A model generated the notes under the pieces. It worked only from the letters and a program-made list of their open reading frames with translations, was not told the origin of the DNA and ran no database searches. This document shows, piece after piece, positions 9,753-19,124 of a DNA stretch of 20,648 nucleotides (the first letter of the stretch is position 1; every line of letters starts with the position of its first letter). Source of the DNA: Gnetum montanum (taxonomy: Eukaryota > Streptophyta > Gnetopsida > Gnetales > Gnetaceae); the NCBI GenBank assembly GCA_015680685.1, contig MNCI01035830.1, positions 884-21,531 on the forward strand, in the 5' to 3' direction. Both the position numbers and the translations under genes were made by a program.

Positions 9753-9944
9753 AAAATTGCATTACATTAAACAAGAGATTCAGTCGAAGATCATTTCCGC
9801 TATAAAAGGCAGAAAAGGCCCCAAGGCAAAAGTCACGTGTACCGAACATACAAAGGAAGGAAAATTTAATGCGAAGATCATTTCAGTCGAAGATTCATTA
9901 AATTGCATTACAAACAAAGGCATAAAATTGCATTACATTAAACA
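9753..9944 (+). promoter_or_regulatory. TATA-box and G-box block flanked by direct repeats
   Basis: CTATAAAAGGC (TATA starting 9801) and a G-box CACGTG (9834-9839) lie between two identical 21-base repeats beginning AAAATTGCATTACATTAAAC (9753-9773 and 9924-9944). A shorter third copy is near 9898. GAAGATCATTTC also occurs twice (9787 and 9873). It could be a promoter about 1.4 kb before the potassium-transporter exons, but the G-box lies downstream of the TATA box, where it would be transcribed. No start codon or first exon can be tied to it. Confidence 0.3.
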
Positions 9945-11257
9945 TATATACTTTTTAGCTGCTATTTCTTGTTTATTTATTGAATTTTCAGGTAAGAATA
10001 AAAACATATATTCAAGCAAAAAACTGAACATTTGTCTTGAATCAAGATTAGGAGATAAATTTTTAATTTGTATGGGCAAGCGCAGGGGTTAGTTGTTCAC
10101 ATTTCATAAATTGACACTGAAATTTGATTGTGTCTGTAGACCCTCTCGATCTATTGTACAGTAGAAATATACATGCTATGAATTTTGAAAACATCATTAA
10201 GATTATTACCAAGTATTCATGGCAACATTTGAAAACATTCATCCTCTTTCATAATTGCTTGAAATTTCTGGATTGGTTTCATTGTAAAGCTGTATAATGT
10301 TGTATTATACTCAGGGTTAAAGCTTTTAGCCTTCCATAATATTTGGAATGGTGCGGACATGGACTGGTGTAACACGATGCAACAATAAAGTTTGGAGCAT
10401 TTTAAAAATGCATGTGATCTCTACAATTTGGAAGATAGGAAATCACTAAATTTTAGGGCAATGAAAACATCTTAGAGCTTTAGAGACATTATGTTGGTTG
10501 CTAATAAAAGATTGGGATAGAATGTGTGTTATAAAAATGTAGGAATTGAGCTACCTAATTCTTAGATAGTAAATAAATTAAAAAAAATTGTAAATTGAAG
10601 GTTGGAATGGGTTAGTCACCATATGTGAGATACTTTGATTTTTATTGTTTGTAATGGACTAATAATGACATAATAACCTCATGATCATGATTCTTGTTTG
10701 ATCACTTAAGGCAACATGCAACATGCCACATGCCACTTAAGGCAACATAATAACATGACTAATAATGGACGAATGCAACATGCCACTTAAGGTACTGACA
10801 TTGATAAACTGGGAATGGTTACCATCCTTGGAAAGGCAGTAATTCAATTGCTTATACAGTTGAAATGTGTTTATTTATTTATTTAACGTTAAAAAAGAGT
10901 ATATTAATATAATACGATTTGAGGAACAATGAGCTTTTATTTATTTTCGTACAGTTTAAATGCTTTCAAATCCGAAACTTTGCATCACTACTTTACAAAG
11001 GTTTGCTAAATATGTTTGATTAGAATAGATATAGCTCTTGAGATTTATGGTAAAAGACATCATGAAACATGACATCTTACATCTGGATAGGTACAAGGTT
11101 TATTATAAACTTAAAACGTATTATAAACTTAAAACGTAAAAGCTGGAATTGAAATACTCTGTAAAAGGTCAGCAGTAATATCAGTGCATATCTACAAAAC
11201 CTCTTTGTAAACATGATTGTAAATTTAAATAATTTTGTCATTAATTTCCTCTTACAG
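9945..11257. other. AT-rich spacer or 5' intron before the transporter exons
   Basis: No exon with convincing coding character was seen. Small repeats occur: TGCCACTTAAGG at 10731-10742 and 10781-10792, CACTTAAGGCAACAT at 10703-10717 and 10735-10749, and the 18-bp tandem pair at 11101-11136. An upstream exon with the transporter start codon should lie here or further left, but I cannot identify it. Confidence 0.4.
11101..11136 (+). repeat. Perfect 18-bp tandem duplication
   Basis: TATTATAAACTTAAAACG is repeated exactly at 11101-11118 and 11119-11136. The perfection points to a recent slippage or duplication event. Confidence 0.9.
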
Positions 11258-12007
11258 ATATGCCATGCAACTTTGTACCGTGCTGCATTTACATTGGCTT
11301 ATCAAAGTTTGGGAGCAGTATATGGTGACATGAGCCCATCTCCACTTTATGTTATTAAAAGTATATTCTTTGGCAAATTGAGGCTGTATGAGACTGAAGA
11401 GGAAATTGTATGTGTTTTGTCAATGATCTTGTGGACATTCACATTAATCCCCTTCTGCAAATATATAATTTTTGTTTTATGTGCAGATGACAATGGTGAA
11501 GATATATAATTATATTTTCTACCATTTACATAAAATTTTGCTTTCTAAGATATTTATCAATGTTAAATAACTTTGGGACACTTAGCTTTTCCATGTAGGT
11601 GGGCCTTTTGCTTTGTATTCATTACTATGTAGATATGCCAACATAGTAGTACTGCCAAATGCTGATAGATCAGATGAAAACATTGACAGAGACAAGGCAG
11701 AATACAACTCCAAAAGTAGACCTCTGGCAAGCATGATCAAGGCGTTCTTTCAGAAGCATCACAGGCGCTGCGTTATTCTACTTCTTTTAGTTTTGTTTGG
11801 TGCAAGTATGGTTATAGGTGATGGTGTGCTTACACCAACCATGCCTGGTATGTTCATCAAAGTATTGTTAATGCTCTGTTTCTAGGTCACTGAATACTGA
11901 TGTAGGCAGGGTTGTGATTTTATGTTAATCATTTTATTGTGGTTTATGGATGGCAGTTCTCTCGGCAGTATCAGGCATGAAAGTGAAGTTCCATTCTTTG
12001 CATGAAA
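11258..12007 (+). pseudogene. KUP/HAK/KT potassium transporter, N-terminal exons only, first donor site damaged
   Basis: This family moves K+ into plant cells with H+ across the plasma or vacuolar membrane. Exon A (11258-11501) gives [20 protein letters not shown], the family's first membrane segment with its GD.S.SPLYV motif. It continues with [19 protein letters not shown] and the ADDNGE motif. Exon B (11599-11847) gives GGPFALYSLLCR, then a cytosolic loop, then LLLLVLFGASMVIGDGVLTP. Exon C (11957-12007) gives VLSAVSGMKVKFHSLHE and ends at GTAAGC. Phases match across both introns. Together they cover about 181 residues of a family length near 780. The intron after exon A starts AT instead of GT, and reading on meets a stop at 11507-11509. 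The usual Arg before ADDNGE is Cys. No start codon exon and no later exons were found, so a truncated pseudogene is favoured, though very long introns could hide the rest. Confidence 0.8.
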
Positions 12008-12860
12008 GTAAGCAGGATTGTTATGTTATATTTTTAACAAGTGGTTTTGATCTTTTTTGTAGTTGATGTGAAATGCAAAAATAAAAAATAAAAATAAAAA
12101 CTCTTTTAAAGGCTTGCATTTGTGTGGGGTTATTCCAAAGTTTTAATTAATAAAAATGCTCATTTTGATTGCTCCATTAGCTTTGTTGAATGTGGACTAA
12201 GTAGCTTCTTCTATTTAAATTCATCCATGATCTTCCTCCACCTTACCGAACTGATCATAGTCTTTAAAAGAGTTTGATATAGATACTCTATAAGAATTGA
12301 TCTTTTAAAAATAATATTTTGGGGTGTCACTAACCAGTGGGGTTGAAGGTATACTTTTTATATTATCGATAGTCTTTAAAGTCAAGGCAAGGGTTATATT
12401 GGCTGCAAGCGTTTAAGTTACTTATATTTTTTGACCATTTAAGTTACTTTCATCACTTAAGAGTTTCTCAACTTTGTTTTTTTTTTCCATTTTTGTGTTT
12501 AAATTGTGATGTTGTGTTTGAATTAGTGAATTCTGATGTTGTTATTCTAATTTTCATTAATAAAAACTTAAAAATTATACATTGTTTTCGAATGCTTTAT
12601 TGTTTGGCTATCCAAAGTGTTGGCACCTGCTACGAATAAATGCTACCAGAAAAATACTACTAAGTTACTTACGTTAGTTTAAACCTAAACATGTCTTTAT
12701 TTCAACAGAATGTAGACTAAGTAAATTTTTGCGGTTCATGGTTCAATAATTTAAGTACCAATATGGAGAAACATAAATGCTAATTTGCTTTGAGTTCTCT
12801 ATATTTTGTGCATGCATATTTTTCTATTTTTATTTTTATTTTGTATCTTGTGTTTGAAAG
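12008..12860. other. AT-rich spacer or intron, no recognised feature
   Basis: I looked for the next transporter exon (the family has a LFALQHYGT-like stretch next) and did not find it. The segment holds an A-rich simple stretch near 12076-12102 and a T-run near 12476-12486. Confidence 0.5.
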
Positions 12861-12915
12861 TCAAACTTTGGTTAATTTATGACTGGCTCATTACTGCTTG
12901 TTTTCTCATGGCAAG
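12861..12915 (+). CDS. Candidate exon of an unrecognised gene (possible first visible exon)
   Basis: The exon is bounded by ...GAAAG before 12861 and the donor GTAGG after 12915. One frame is open and reads KLWLIYDWLITACFLMA. The aromatic WL pattern is reminiscent of the C-terminal helix of BRCT domains, but this is too short to call. Its phase does not match the next exon directly, so either an exon is missing or it belongs elsewhere. Confidence 0.3.
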
Positions 12916-13490
12916 GTAGGATTAAATTTTTTGGTACCATTGTCTATCCAAAGAACAAATATCTAACTTTGTATTTTTCAAGAGGTTCTGGGAACATCGT
13001 TTGTAGGGATTCCAGGGATTCCTTTGACAGTTTGATAAGGATGATCAATTGCAATCATTAACAAACTTGGTCTGGATTATCATTGGAAAATAATAACAAA
13101 CTACTTACATTCATATACCATTGTTCAAGTAATCATATATTTTTAAAGTGATTTAGTAAGTGAATATTCTTATGTATGATGATATCTTGTTACTTATTTG
13201 ACTTACATCATTAGAAAGACAATAGGTTGTCATTTGGAATGAAAGTAGAGTTGCACTTATGCTTTGTAGCTTTAAAACATTTTAACATACTTGTATACAT
13301 TTCAGAATAATAAAATACACGTAATGAATGGTAATTCAAAGAACTCTTTTCTTTCACAAATAACATGTCATTTTAAAAAGTTATTTCTATTTTATTAAAT
13401 ATTCTGGAAAATTTTGTTACTAAAATAATATAGCATTAATTTGGGTATGATTGGATAATTCTCAATAATAACTTGGGAAAGTTGATGTAG

Positions 13491-14478
13491 GTTGTATTTT
13501 TTGATGTATGGTGGTGGGTTGGGACAAAGGAAGAGAATCCTGATGAATTAAGAATGGATTTCCCTACACAACTAAATCAGGTTTTTTTTTTTTTTTGTTA
13601 GTTTGCAAAATCCTTTTGGAAGATTATGGTATAAATTAGCTTTTACACTATATAAAAGTTTATATGCTTTTTATAAAATTTTCTCAGAAAACACATGAGA
13701 AGAAAACACATGAGCAGTTTGACTTTAAAGGTGGAGTTGGCAAAGATGTGGACATTGAAAATATTTCTGGAAGAAAGTTATATGCAAAGGAATTGGATGA
13801 GATGGATAATGACTGATAGCAAGATACATGTGCCTCATGTAAGCAGAAGTTCCACATCATGCTTTAACATTACTGATAAGCAGAACATTGAACCGGAAAC
13901 AAATGTAGCACCAACACCAACACGGACATCTAGAAGGACAGCAAGAAAAGTCTTCAAGTAATTGGATAATTTGTTTGTATGAAACGGATAATATCAGTAC
14001 TCTAACATAAGAAATTTTTAGATTTCCTATGAAATCTCAGTTTGAAATTTTTTTGCACATACAGATTTGTTGAATCTCCGTCTGAAAATGACATTAACAT
14101 AGAGAGTGCTCAAAGTTCATCAGATTTAGAAGAGACACCTTTTTCAAAAGGACAAAATGTTCATCAAAATCTTGGAACTAGCATTGGTGAGTGCTTGTAA
14201 AATGTATGCTATGATGGTTAGATTCTTTTCTTCTTTCTTTGATATTGATAATTTGATAATGAAACATTTTGTTAATATCTCGAGGTACATGATTCATTTA
14301 ATTAATCCTCATACAGAGTAGTCTTTTGCTAAAGACCAACCTATAAAGGAAGCAAATATTGGTTCTTGGAAAAGGAAAAGCTATATAAGGCAAATGACAA
14401 TGCTCAACCACCTTCATTGCAAAAGGAATTCTTGTGCAAACTAGCATAGCTTCATATATAAATAAATCAGAGGAAAAG
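13491..14478 (+). pseudogene. Multi-exon gene of unknown function, charged protein, frameshifted
   Basis: Four exons fit GT-AG rules with consistent phase. Exon 13491-13580 reads WWWVGTKEENPDELRMDFP. Exon 13688-13957 reads FDFKGGVGKDVDIENISGRK then KELDEMDND, hits TGA at 13814, and continues one frame over as SKIHVPHVSRSS to TRTSRRTARKVF. Exon 14065-14186 restores the split Lys codon and reads FVESPSENDINIESAQSSSD. Exon 14317-14478 meets TAG after one codon, then reads KDQPIKEANIGSWKRKS and changes frame twice. The product is rich in Ser, Glu and basic residues with no membrane segment, so nuclear location is plausible. I do not recognise the family. The frameshift and stops point to a broken gene; unusual splicing or sequence error is possible. 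Confidence 0.5.
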
Positions 14479-14484
14479 GTAATG

Positions 14485-14690
14485 ATACTTTGAATTCACG
14501 AGGTTAGCATTTTCGATCAGCATACTTTTTCATTCGTTGCACTGCCCTCTCCAGATGATACTTTGTTGTATCAACATTTTCAGACCACCTCTTCAAGAAT
14601 TCATCTGCTGAGGGATGCTGACCTTGCAATGAGGGGGAGACCATATGAGGGGTAATGGGTTGCCTTCCCAGCCCCACATCTGGACTTGAT
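14485..14690 (-). pseudogene. C-terminal integrase fragment of a Ty3/gypsy pol
   Basis: In another minus-strand frame than the gag-like ORF, 14675-14495 reads TPHMVSPSLQGQHPSADEF, KRWSENVDTTKYHLERAVQR and MKKYADRK, then a stop, then PREFKV. Gypsy integrases have a corresponding tail in which a helix rich in Leu/Lys/Arg is followed by a MKK-ADK-RR-EF-VGD stretch. It overlaps the end of the gag-like ORF and shows that pol was removed between them. The VGD that should follow PREFK is missing, so the element breaks off here. Confidence 0.65.
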
Positions 14691-15225
14691 TTTTATTTTG
14701 CATGAAAGCTCCCCATGCATCGTTCAAACTCATGGAGCACAGATGGAAAAGGATGAGGGCTGCTAAGGAGGATTTCAGGATGGCGTTTTCAATTTTCAAA
14801 TCAAATAGTTCCTGATTTATCCCCACCAGGGCATCCTCCAGAACTTTCACCCGACCAACTAGGTCCTCAACCAAGGATGCTTTTGTTTGTGCCTCTTCCA
14901 AGGATCCGAATAGATCCTTGTAGAGGTTGATCATGTGATCCAGATGACCTTCCAAGATTGAAACCTTAGCCTCTGCCAATTTCACCCTGTCCTTAGAGCA
15001 AAGATCCATCTTTTTTTGTGGCAAGTCAACATCTTTAAGAATGTGATGGATCACATCCATGTTTTCTAGACCAGGATAGGCTAAGGCCTCATCAATTGCC
15101 TTGACATGATCCCATAACGTTTGAAACTTAGTCTCATCTTGACCAAGTTCTATCTCAGCCTCAATTTCTGGATTTGCTTGAACATCAACCATGTCACTCG
15201 GTCCACCAGGCTCCATGCTTGCCAA
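14593..15225 (-). CDS. Gag-like coiled-coil ORF of the antisense gypsy element (210 aa)
   Basis: The ATG at 15225 is about 127 bases after the primer-binding site, where gag should start. Residues 1-35 are acidic, with an ELGQDETKFQTLWDHVKAID block near 26-45. About residues 75-155 are Leu/Glu/Lys-rich with heptad spacing (LAEAKVSILEGHLDHMINLY, VEDLVGRVKVLEDALVG), suggesting a coiled coil. There is no zinc knuckle or protease. The last 30 or so residues change character (WGWEGNPLPLIWSPPH) and appear to be out-of-frame sequence beyond the deletion junction. Assignment as gag rests on position; the amino-acid family was not recognised. Confidence 0.55.
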   Translation of the reverse strand: MASMEPGGPSDMVDVQANPEIEAEIELGQDETKFQTLWDHVKAIDEALAYPGLENMDVIHHILKDVDLPQKKMDLCSKDRVKLAEAKVSILEGHLDHMINLYKDLFGSLEEAQTKASLVEDLVGRVKVLEDALVGINQELFDLKIENAILKSSLAALILFHLCSMSLNDAWGAFMQNKNQVQMWGWEGNPLPLIWSPPHCKVSIPQQMNS

Positions 15226-15352
15226 AGAGAGAGCTTTAGCACAAGGCCACCCTCAAAGAGAGAGTGGTTAGTAGAAGTTGAAAATGGAAACCTCACAAAC
15301 CACAAACCCTGACACGCACTTAGCGAGAGAGTTTTACCAATAACTAAAACTG

Positions 15353-15368
15353 TGAGGCTTTGATACCA
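15353..15368 (-). other. Primer-binding site, initiator Met-tRNA type
   Basis: The minus strand reads TGGTATCAAAGCCTCA two bases after the LTR end. Plant retrotransposons primed by initiator methionine tRNA carry TGGTATCAGAGC here; there is one difference within the first twelve bases. Confidence 0.8.
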
Positions 15369-15370
15369 TC

Positions 15371-15903
15371 TGTAACAATATTGTCCCTGAGCACGTTGTT
15401 CGACACCCCAAGAGTTTCCCAAGCAGATTCTGAATCGGGACAAAACTCAAGAGGAATACGCCTTAGCAATCAACAATCCTGAAACACATGCCAACAAACA
15501 ATGTGTTAGTGTTAGCATGTCTCCTGAGTGGTGTTTCATAAACAATATTCGCGATATGCTAACAAGCTAGATAGCACTCCCTTGCTTCACTCACGTGGAC
15601 ACCACAGAGAGTACCAGCTGAACCCTCCAGATTCATCACCGCGTGCTGGTAGTTGGTGTCGCACTCCAAGGATTACATGCAACATCCCATAGCACGTCCC
15701 ATGACACACTCAGTAAAAACACCCGAATGCAGAGTTGAACTACGCAACCCTCCCAGGCAAGGTCCTACCGAGTGGGGTAATGAGGTAGGTCATAGCCTCC
15801 TCTTACTAATGCATGGAATTGCCATGCCCATATGGTTCCGAAGACACAAGGAGCGGAGGACCCCTTGTGCCCCCACGACCCCCGAACCGTGGGGGAGGTA
15901 ACA
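15371..15903 (-). mobile_element. 5' LTR of the antisense gypsy element, 533 bp
   Basis: On the minus strand it begins TGTTACCTCCCCC at 15903 and ends ATTGTTACA at 15371, a TG..CA structure with near-inverted ends (TGTTAC and TGTAAC). The primer-binding site follows two bases later, which fixes the end and the orientation. The left-hand duplication partner cannot be identified because the 3' side is lost. Confidence 0.8.
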
Positions 15904-17388
15904 TGCCACCACCAACCTTGCTACCTCTCTCATAGATTTGTTATCTTTTATTTTTCCTGCTTTCGTTCCATCACAGTAATTTGATGTTTAAATATAAACA
16001 TAAAGATTGCATAATTTCAGTTTTTGGTATGAAATTTGAAAGATTGAGCAACAATCATTCATGACATGATCTAACATAAATACAACTATATTCACTTTAT
16101 TACTAAGCATTTTCTTATGTAAACAATTTAATTGACGTAATCAGTCATAGTTGACATTTGCATATTGTACTTTTGTTTTTCATTGAGGAATTATTATTTA
16201 TTTAATATTCATATAATGGATTGTCTATAGGGAGTCATCACCTGAAGGCTCAATGCTTATCCTAATCTTGGGAAGACTGGTAAATGAGTGAAAGCATAAT
16301 CTCTTTTTTAGTGGCTGTGTCTAGGTTCAAACCCATGACATACAACCTAAGAAATGAACACCTTAAGCTCTTTTTTAGTGGCTATGTCTAGGTTCAAACC
16401 TGACATACAGCCTAAAAATGAACACCTTACCATCACTCCAAATGATGGCCTCTAATGGTTTGTCCTGTAGAATGTACAGTATTATGCATCTAACTTCAAG
16501 CTAGTCTATCACTAAAAGCAAAGCAATATGAGTCTAACATAGCTTCCACATGAAGTTTTCATTGGTTAGTAGGCAGTCATCATGGACCTGATGATTCCAT
16601 TATTTATGCAAGGGTTAATTCCAACCATGCATACTTTAATATTGAGCCAATTAAATAGTTGTGAAGTGCAAGTGCATATGTAAAATCTTTTACTACCTAG
16701 GAGTAATATAACAATACTAGGCTCTGCACAAATATGTAGAGTCTTCTCTGACATAATACGAGAGTCCAATCTAGCTTGGAGTACCTACTTTATTATTTGG
16801 TTCTCAACTCCATTATTAAGCACCACTCTAAATTCAATGAATTGATAACAGAGATCATATCCTTGTTGATGCAGAAATCTATTGAACATTCCTTAATGTT
16901 CACCTATATTTATTCCTTTTGTGCCAAATGGGAGATGTGTGTGGAGATAGCCTTATTTCAAAGCATGGTCATTTCATCCCATATATTTACTCACATTTAC
17001 CTAATTCATCTATTAAGATATAACAATAGGCTACAAAATGCAATGCTATTTTTCTTTTAATATTAACATAAAATTGGAATGCATCTTCAATTCTCTATCC
17101 AAGGATTCAAGTATAATTTTTTACACTTTATTTAAGGATAACTACGAATCCTATACTGCATTGAGGTACACTTTAATTGTTAAGTCTTAAATCTTAGAAT
17201 GCTCACCCAAAAAAAAAGGGTTTGTGATTAAGTTTCCTTGATCTTTTGTGATCATGTGCATAACTTAGCTTGCATTTCTTTAAGCTACTTTGTGTTTTTT
17301 TCTTCTGAATGATGTATCCAAAGAAATAAAGCTAAAGCATCAAAGTGATAAAGTTACTTTTTGTCGCTTCTCCATATTTCTTTAGCAG
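15904..17388. other. Intron sequence with few recognisable features
   Basis: This is AT-rich sequence between the LTR and the next candidate exon. Apart from the tandem repeat at 16301-16434 I found no exon, RNA gene or element end. Open frames here are short and lack coding character. Confidence 0.45.
16301..16434 (+). repeat. Two-copy tandem repeat, 67-bp unit
   Basis: Copies at 16301-16367 and 16368-16434 share CTCTTTTTTAGTGGCTRTGT, CTAGGTTCAAACC, TGACATACA and AATGAACACCTTA. Each has a GGTTCAAACC resembling the B box of a tRNA promoter, but the A-box-like AGTGGC is much too close for a Pol III gene. Confidence 0.85.
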
Positions 17389-17982
17389 AAATCACAAGGA
17401 AGGCAGAAGATTGATGGAACAAAAGGTTAACATGTTTTTCCTTGTAATAGAATTCATGAAATTTGGTACCTTTTTATTTAATAACATCTTCAAACACAAT
17501 GTTTTTAATATTTCTTAATTTTTGATAAATTTAAATTTCAGCCATAGCAAAGCAAAACACAGACATGTCAACTAAGAAATCCAGTGTGTGATACGTATTT
17601 TTTTATTAATAAGTTTTTGGGTTTATTTTGCATTCTACCATTTTGCCTAATTTTCTTCAATTATGTTCCACAAGATGCAATTGTAAATGTAAGTGATGAT
17701 GATGTAAGTGAATTATGAAACTGAAATGGATGTTCTTTGGTACATCCACTTGGAGATTCTAGGAACTTATTGGATAGAATTCAGTCTTTAAATCTGTTTT
17801 TTTAAAAAGTGTTTTTAATGTCTTAGTATTACCTTTTGGGATTGAATTTGTGACCTGCAATATGCAAGTCATGAATGAGTTATTACAATGCCATCACCTT
17901 TGATATAATTCATAAATGTCAATTTTGTAGGTTGTAGAAGTTCAAGTGCAACGAAAGAAAAGAAAAGGGCGTAGCATAGTAG
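17389..17982 (+). CDS. Candidate small 3' exons of the same unknown gene
   Basis: Proposed exons are 17389-17425 (after TTTAGCAG, donor GTTAAC), a start at 17542 (after TTTCAG, reading IAKQNTDMSTKKSSV then TGA), 17675-17703 (AIVNVSDDD, donor GTAAGTG) and 17931-17982 (VVEVQVQRKKRKGRSIV, donor GTTTAG). The last two join in phase at the acidic run DDD followed by a basic stretch that resembles a nuclear-localisation signal. The first two do not connect cleanly with them. The link to 13491-14478 rests on strand, order and similar composition across a retrotransposon-bearing intron of about 2.9 kb. Confidence 0.35.
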
Positions 17983-18830
17983 GTTTAGGTTATTTTACTC
18001 TCTGTTACCTTAATTACTTATTTTTATATGATGTTCATATATTTTCTGAAAATGCAATCTAGTTTATCCCATTAGCATTTTACATATATTTTTATTGACA
18101 AGCTTGGTTGATGCATTATCATATCATGTATGAAGATAAAATATCATGAAGCAGAAAAATGCCAAAATAAATAGTCAAAAATGTTATTTTAGATCATACA
18201 ATTTAAATTTTGTTTAGGTTGGCAAGGGGGGGGTTTTTTTAAAAAAAATGGGTTTGGTTTATTGCACATAATTTAATCAAGGGAATCACCATTGGTGAGT
18301 GATTAAGAAAGATATGCTATGAAAAATATGCACAGAATGTTTAGAGTTTTAGTCACACGAGGTGCAATTGTGAATTTGGAAAAGGCAATCATTTTATTAA
18401 GGATTAGGGATCATTGTAAGAATATGGACTCATGAAACAGTCACATAGATATTAGTTTCACATTTAATAGCTCATGGAAGGTCATCGATGGAGATACATG
18501 GTGACTTGTGAACATGCATCGATTCATGAGTAATATAATTTGTGAATGTTGCTGTTGGCACATTTGGCCATTTCATGGAACAGGTTGGCGTGATAAAATC
18601 AGCAAGTAAAAAAAAAAGAAATCTCTTTTCAAACTTCTTAAGGGAAATAACACAATTGTATCAGAGTATAGGGTGGTATCCTTAGAATATCATAACAAGA
18701 TGAAGAGTTTTCTAGCAAGTCCAAAAATCTTTGATAACATTTATTTCTTTTAATTATGAATAGCTATGACTCAGATTTTTAGAGCACAATAATGTTATGT
18801 GATATTGTGAAAAAAACATTTGAAAATTGG
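17983..18830. other. AT-rich stretch without recognised genes
   Basis: No exon or element could be supported. A homopolymer block G8-T7-A8 lies at 18226-18248. The bases just left of 18831 may be a degraded continuation of the HSP70 fragment. Confidence 0.4.
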
Positions 18831-19124
18831 AAAAACAACAATAGAACCACTCCCTCCATGGTTGCCTTTACTGCGACTAAATGACTTGTGGATCAAGCTG
18901 CCATGAATTATTTTGCATGGAACCACCAAAATATTGTCTTTGATGCCAAGAGAATTGTTGGTAGATGCTTTTCTGACCCTAGTATTCAGACTAATAATGC
19001 CATTGGTTATTTTCTGTAATTGTTGGCCCTAAAAGCAAGCCACTGATAGAGGTAAGGGTGGAAATAAACGATTTACTGTAGAGGAGATATCTTCCATGGT
19101 GCTGCTAAAGTGAAGGAAATTGTT
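18831..19124 (+). pseudogene. HSP70 fragment, N-terminal ATPase domain, broken
   Basis: HSP70 is an ATP-driven chaperone. The frame starting at 18831 reads NNRTTPSMVAFTATK, a TGA at 18882-18884 where the family has Arg, then LVDQAAMNY, NHQNIVFDAKRIVGRCFSDP and SIQ. These match roughly residues 35-85 of cytosolic HSP70. After a stop near 19018 the next conserved part appears in other frames: GPKSKPLIEV (19025 on) and KGGNKRFTVEEISSMVLLK (about 19054-19110), followed by TGA. Only about 95 of some 650 residues remain. Many plant cytosolic HSP70 genes have an intron near the VFDAKR codons; here that part is continuous, suggesting a copy made from spliced RNA or an intronless parent. Confidence 0.85.

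Larger units (their letters stand above)
14480..15903 (-). mobile_element. Internally deleted Ty3/gypsy element, antisense in the intron
   Basis: From right to left on the minus strand it has an LTR (15903-15371), a primer-binding site, a short leader, a gag-like ORF, then the tail of an integrase ending near 14485. RT, RNase H and most of integrase are missing, and no second LTR follows. The left end abuts the proposed donor site at 14479. Its GC content is higher than that of the flanks, so it is probably a younger insertion than the gypsy element at 2041-6750. Confidence 0.7.

Noticed and set aside
9715-10092. Open frame of 125 codons near the TATA/G-box block
   Set aside because: It is built from the short direct repeats (IKLHYIK-like twice) and AT-rich low-complexity sequence, with no family resemblance.
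12861-12915. BRCT domain
   Set aside because: Only one WL-containing helix-like stretch is visible. That is far too little to assign the domain, so it is kept only as a candidate exon.
16301-16434. tRNA gene or SINE suggested by GGTTCAAACC
   Set aside because: No cloverleaf can be drawn, and A-box to B-box spacing is far too short for a Pol III promoter.
18226-18248. Homopolymer block of G8, T7 and A8
   Set aside because: It is striking to the eye, but such runs are common in plant intergenic DNA and prone to assembly error. No structure depends on it.
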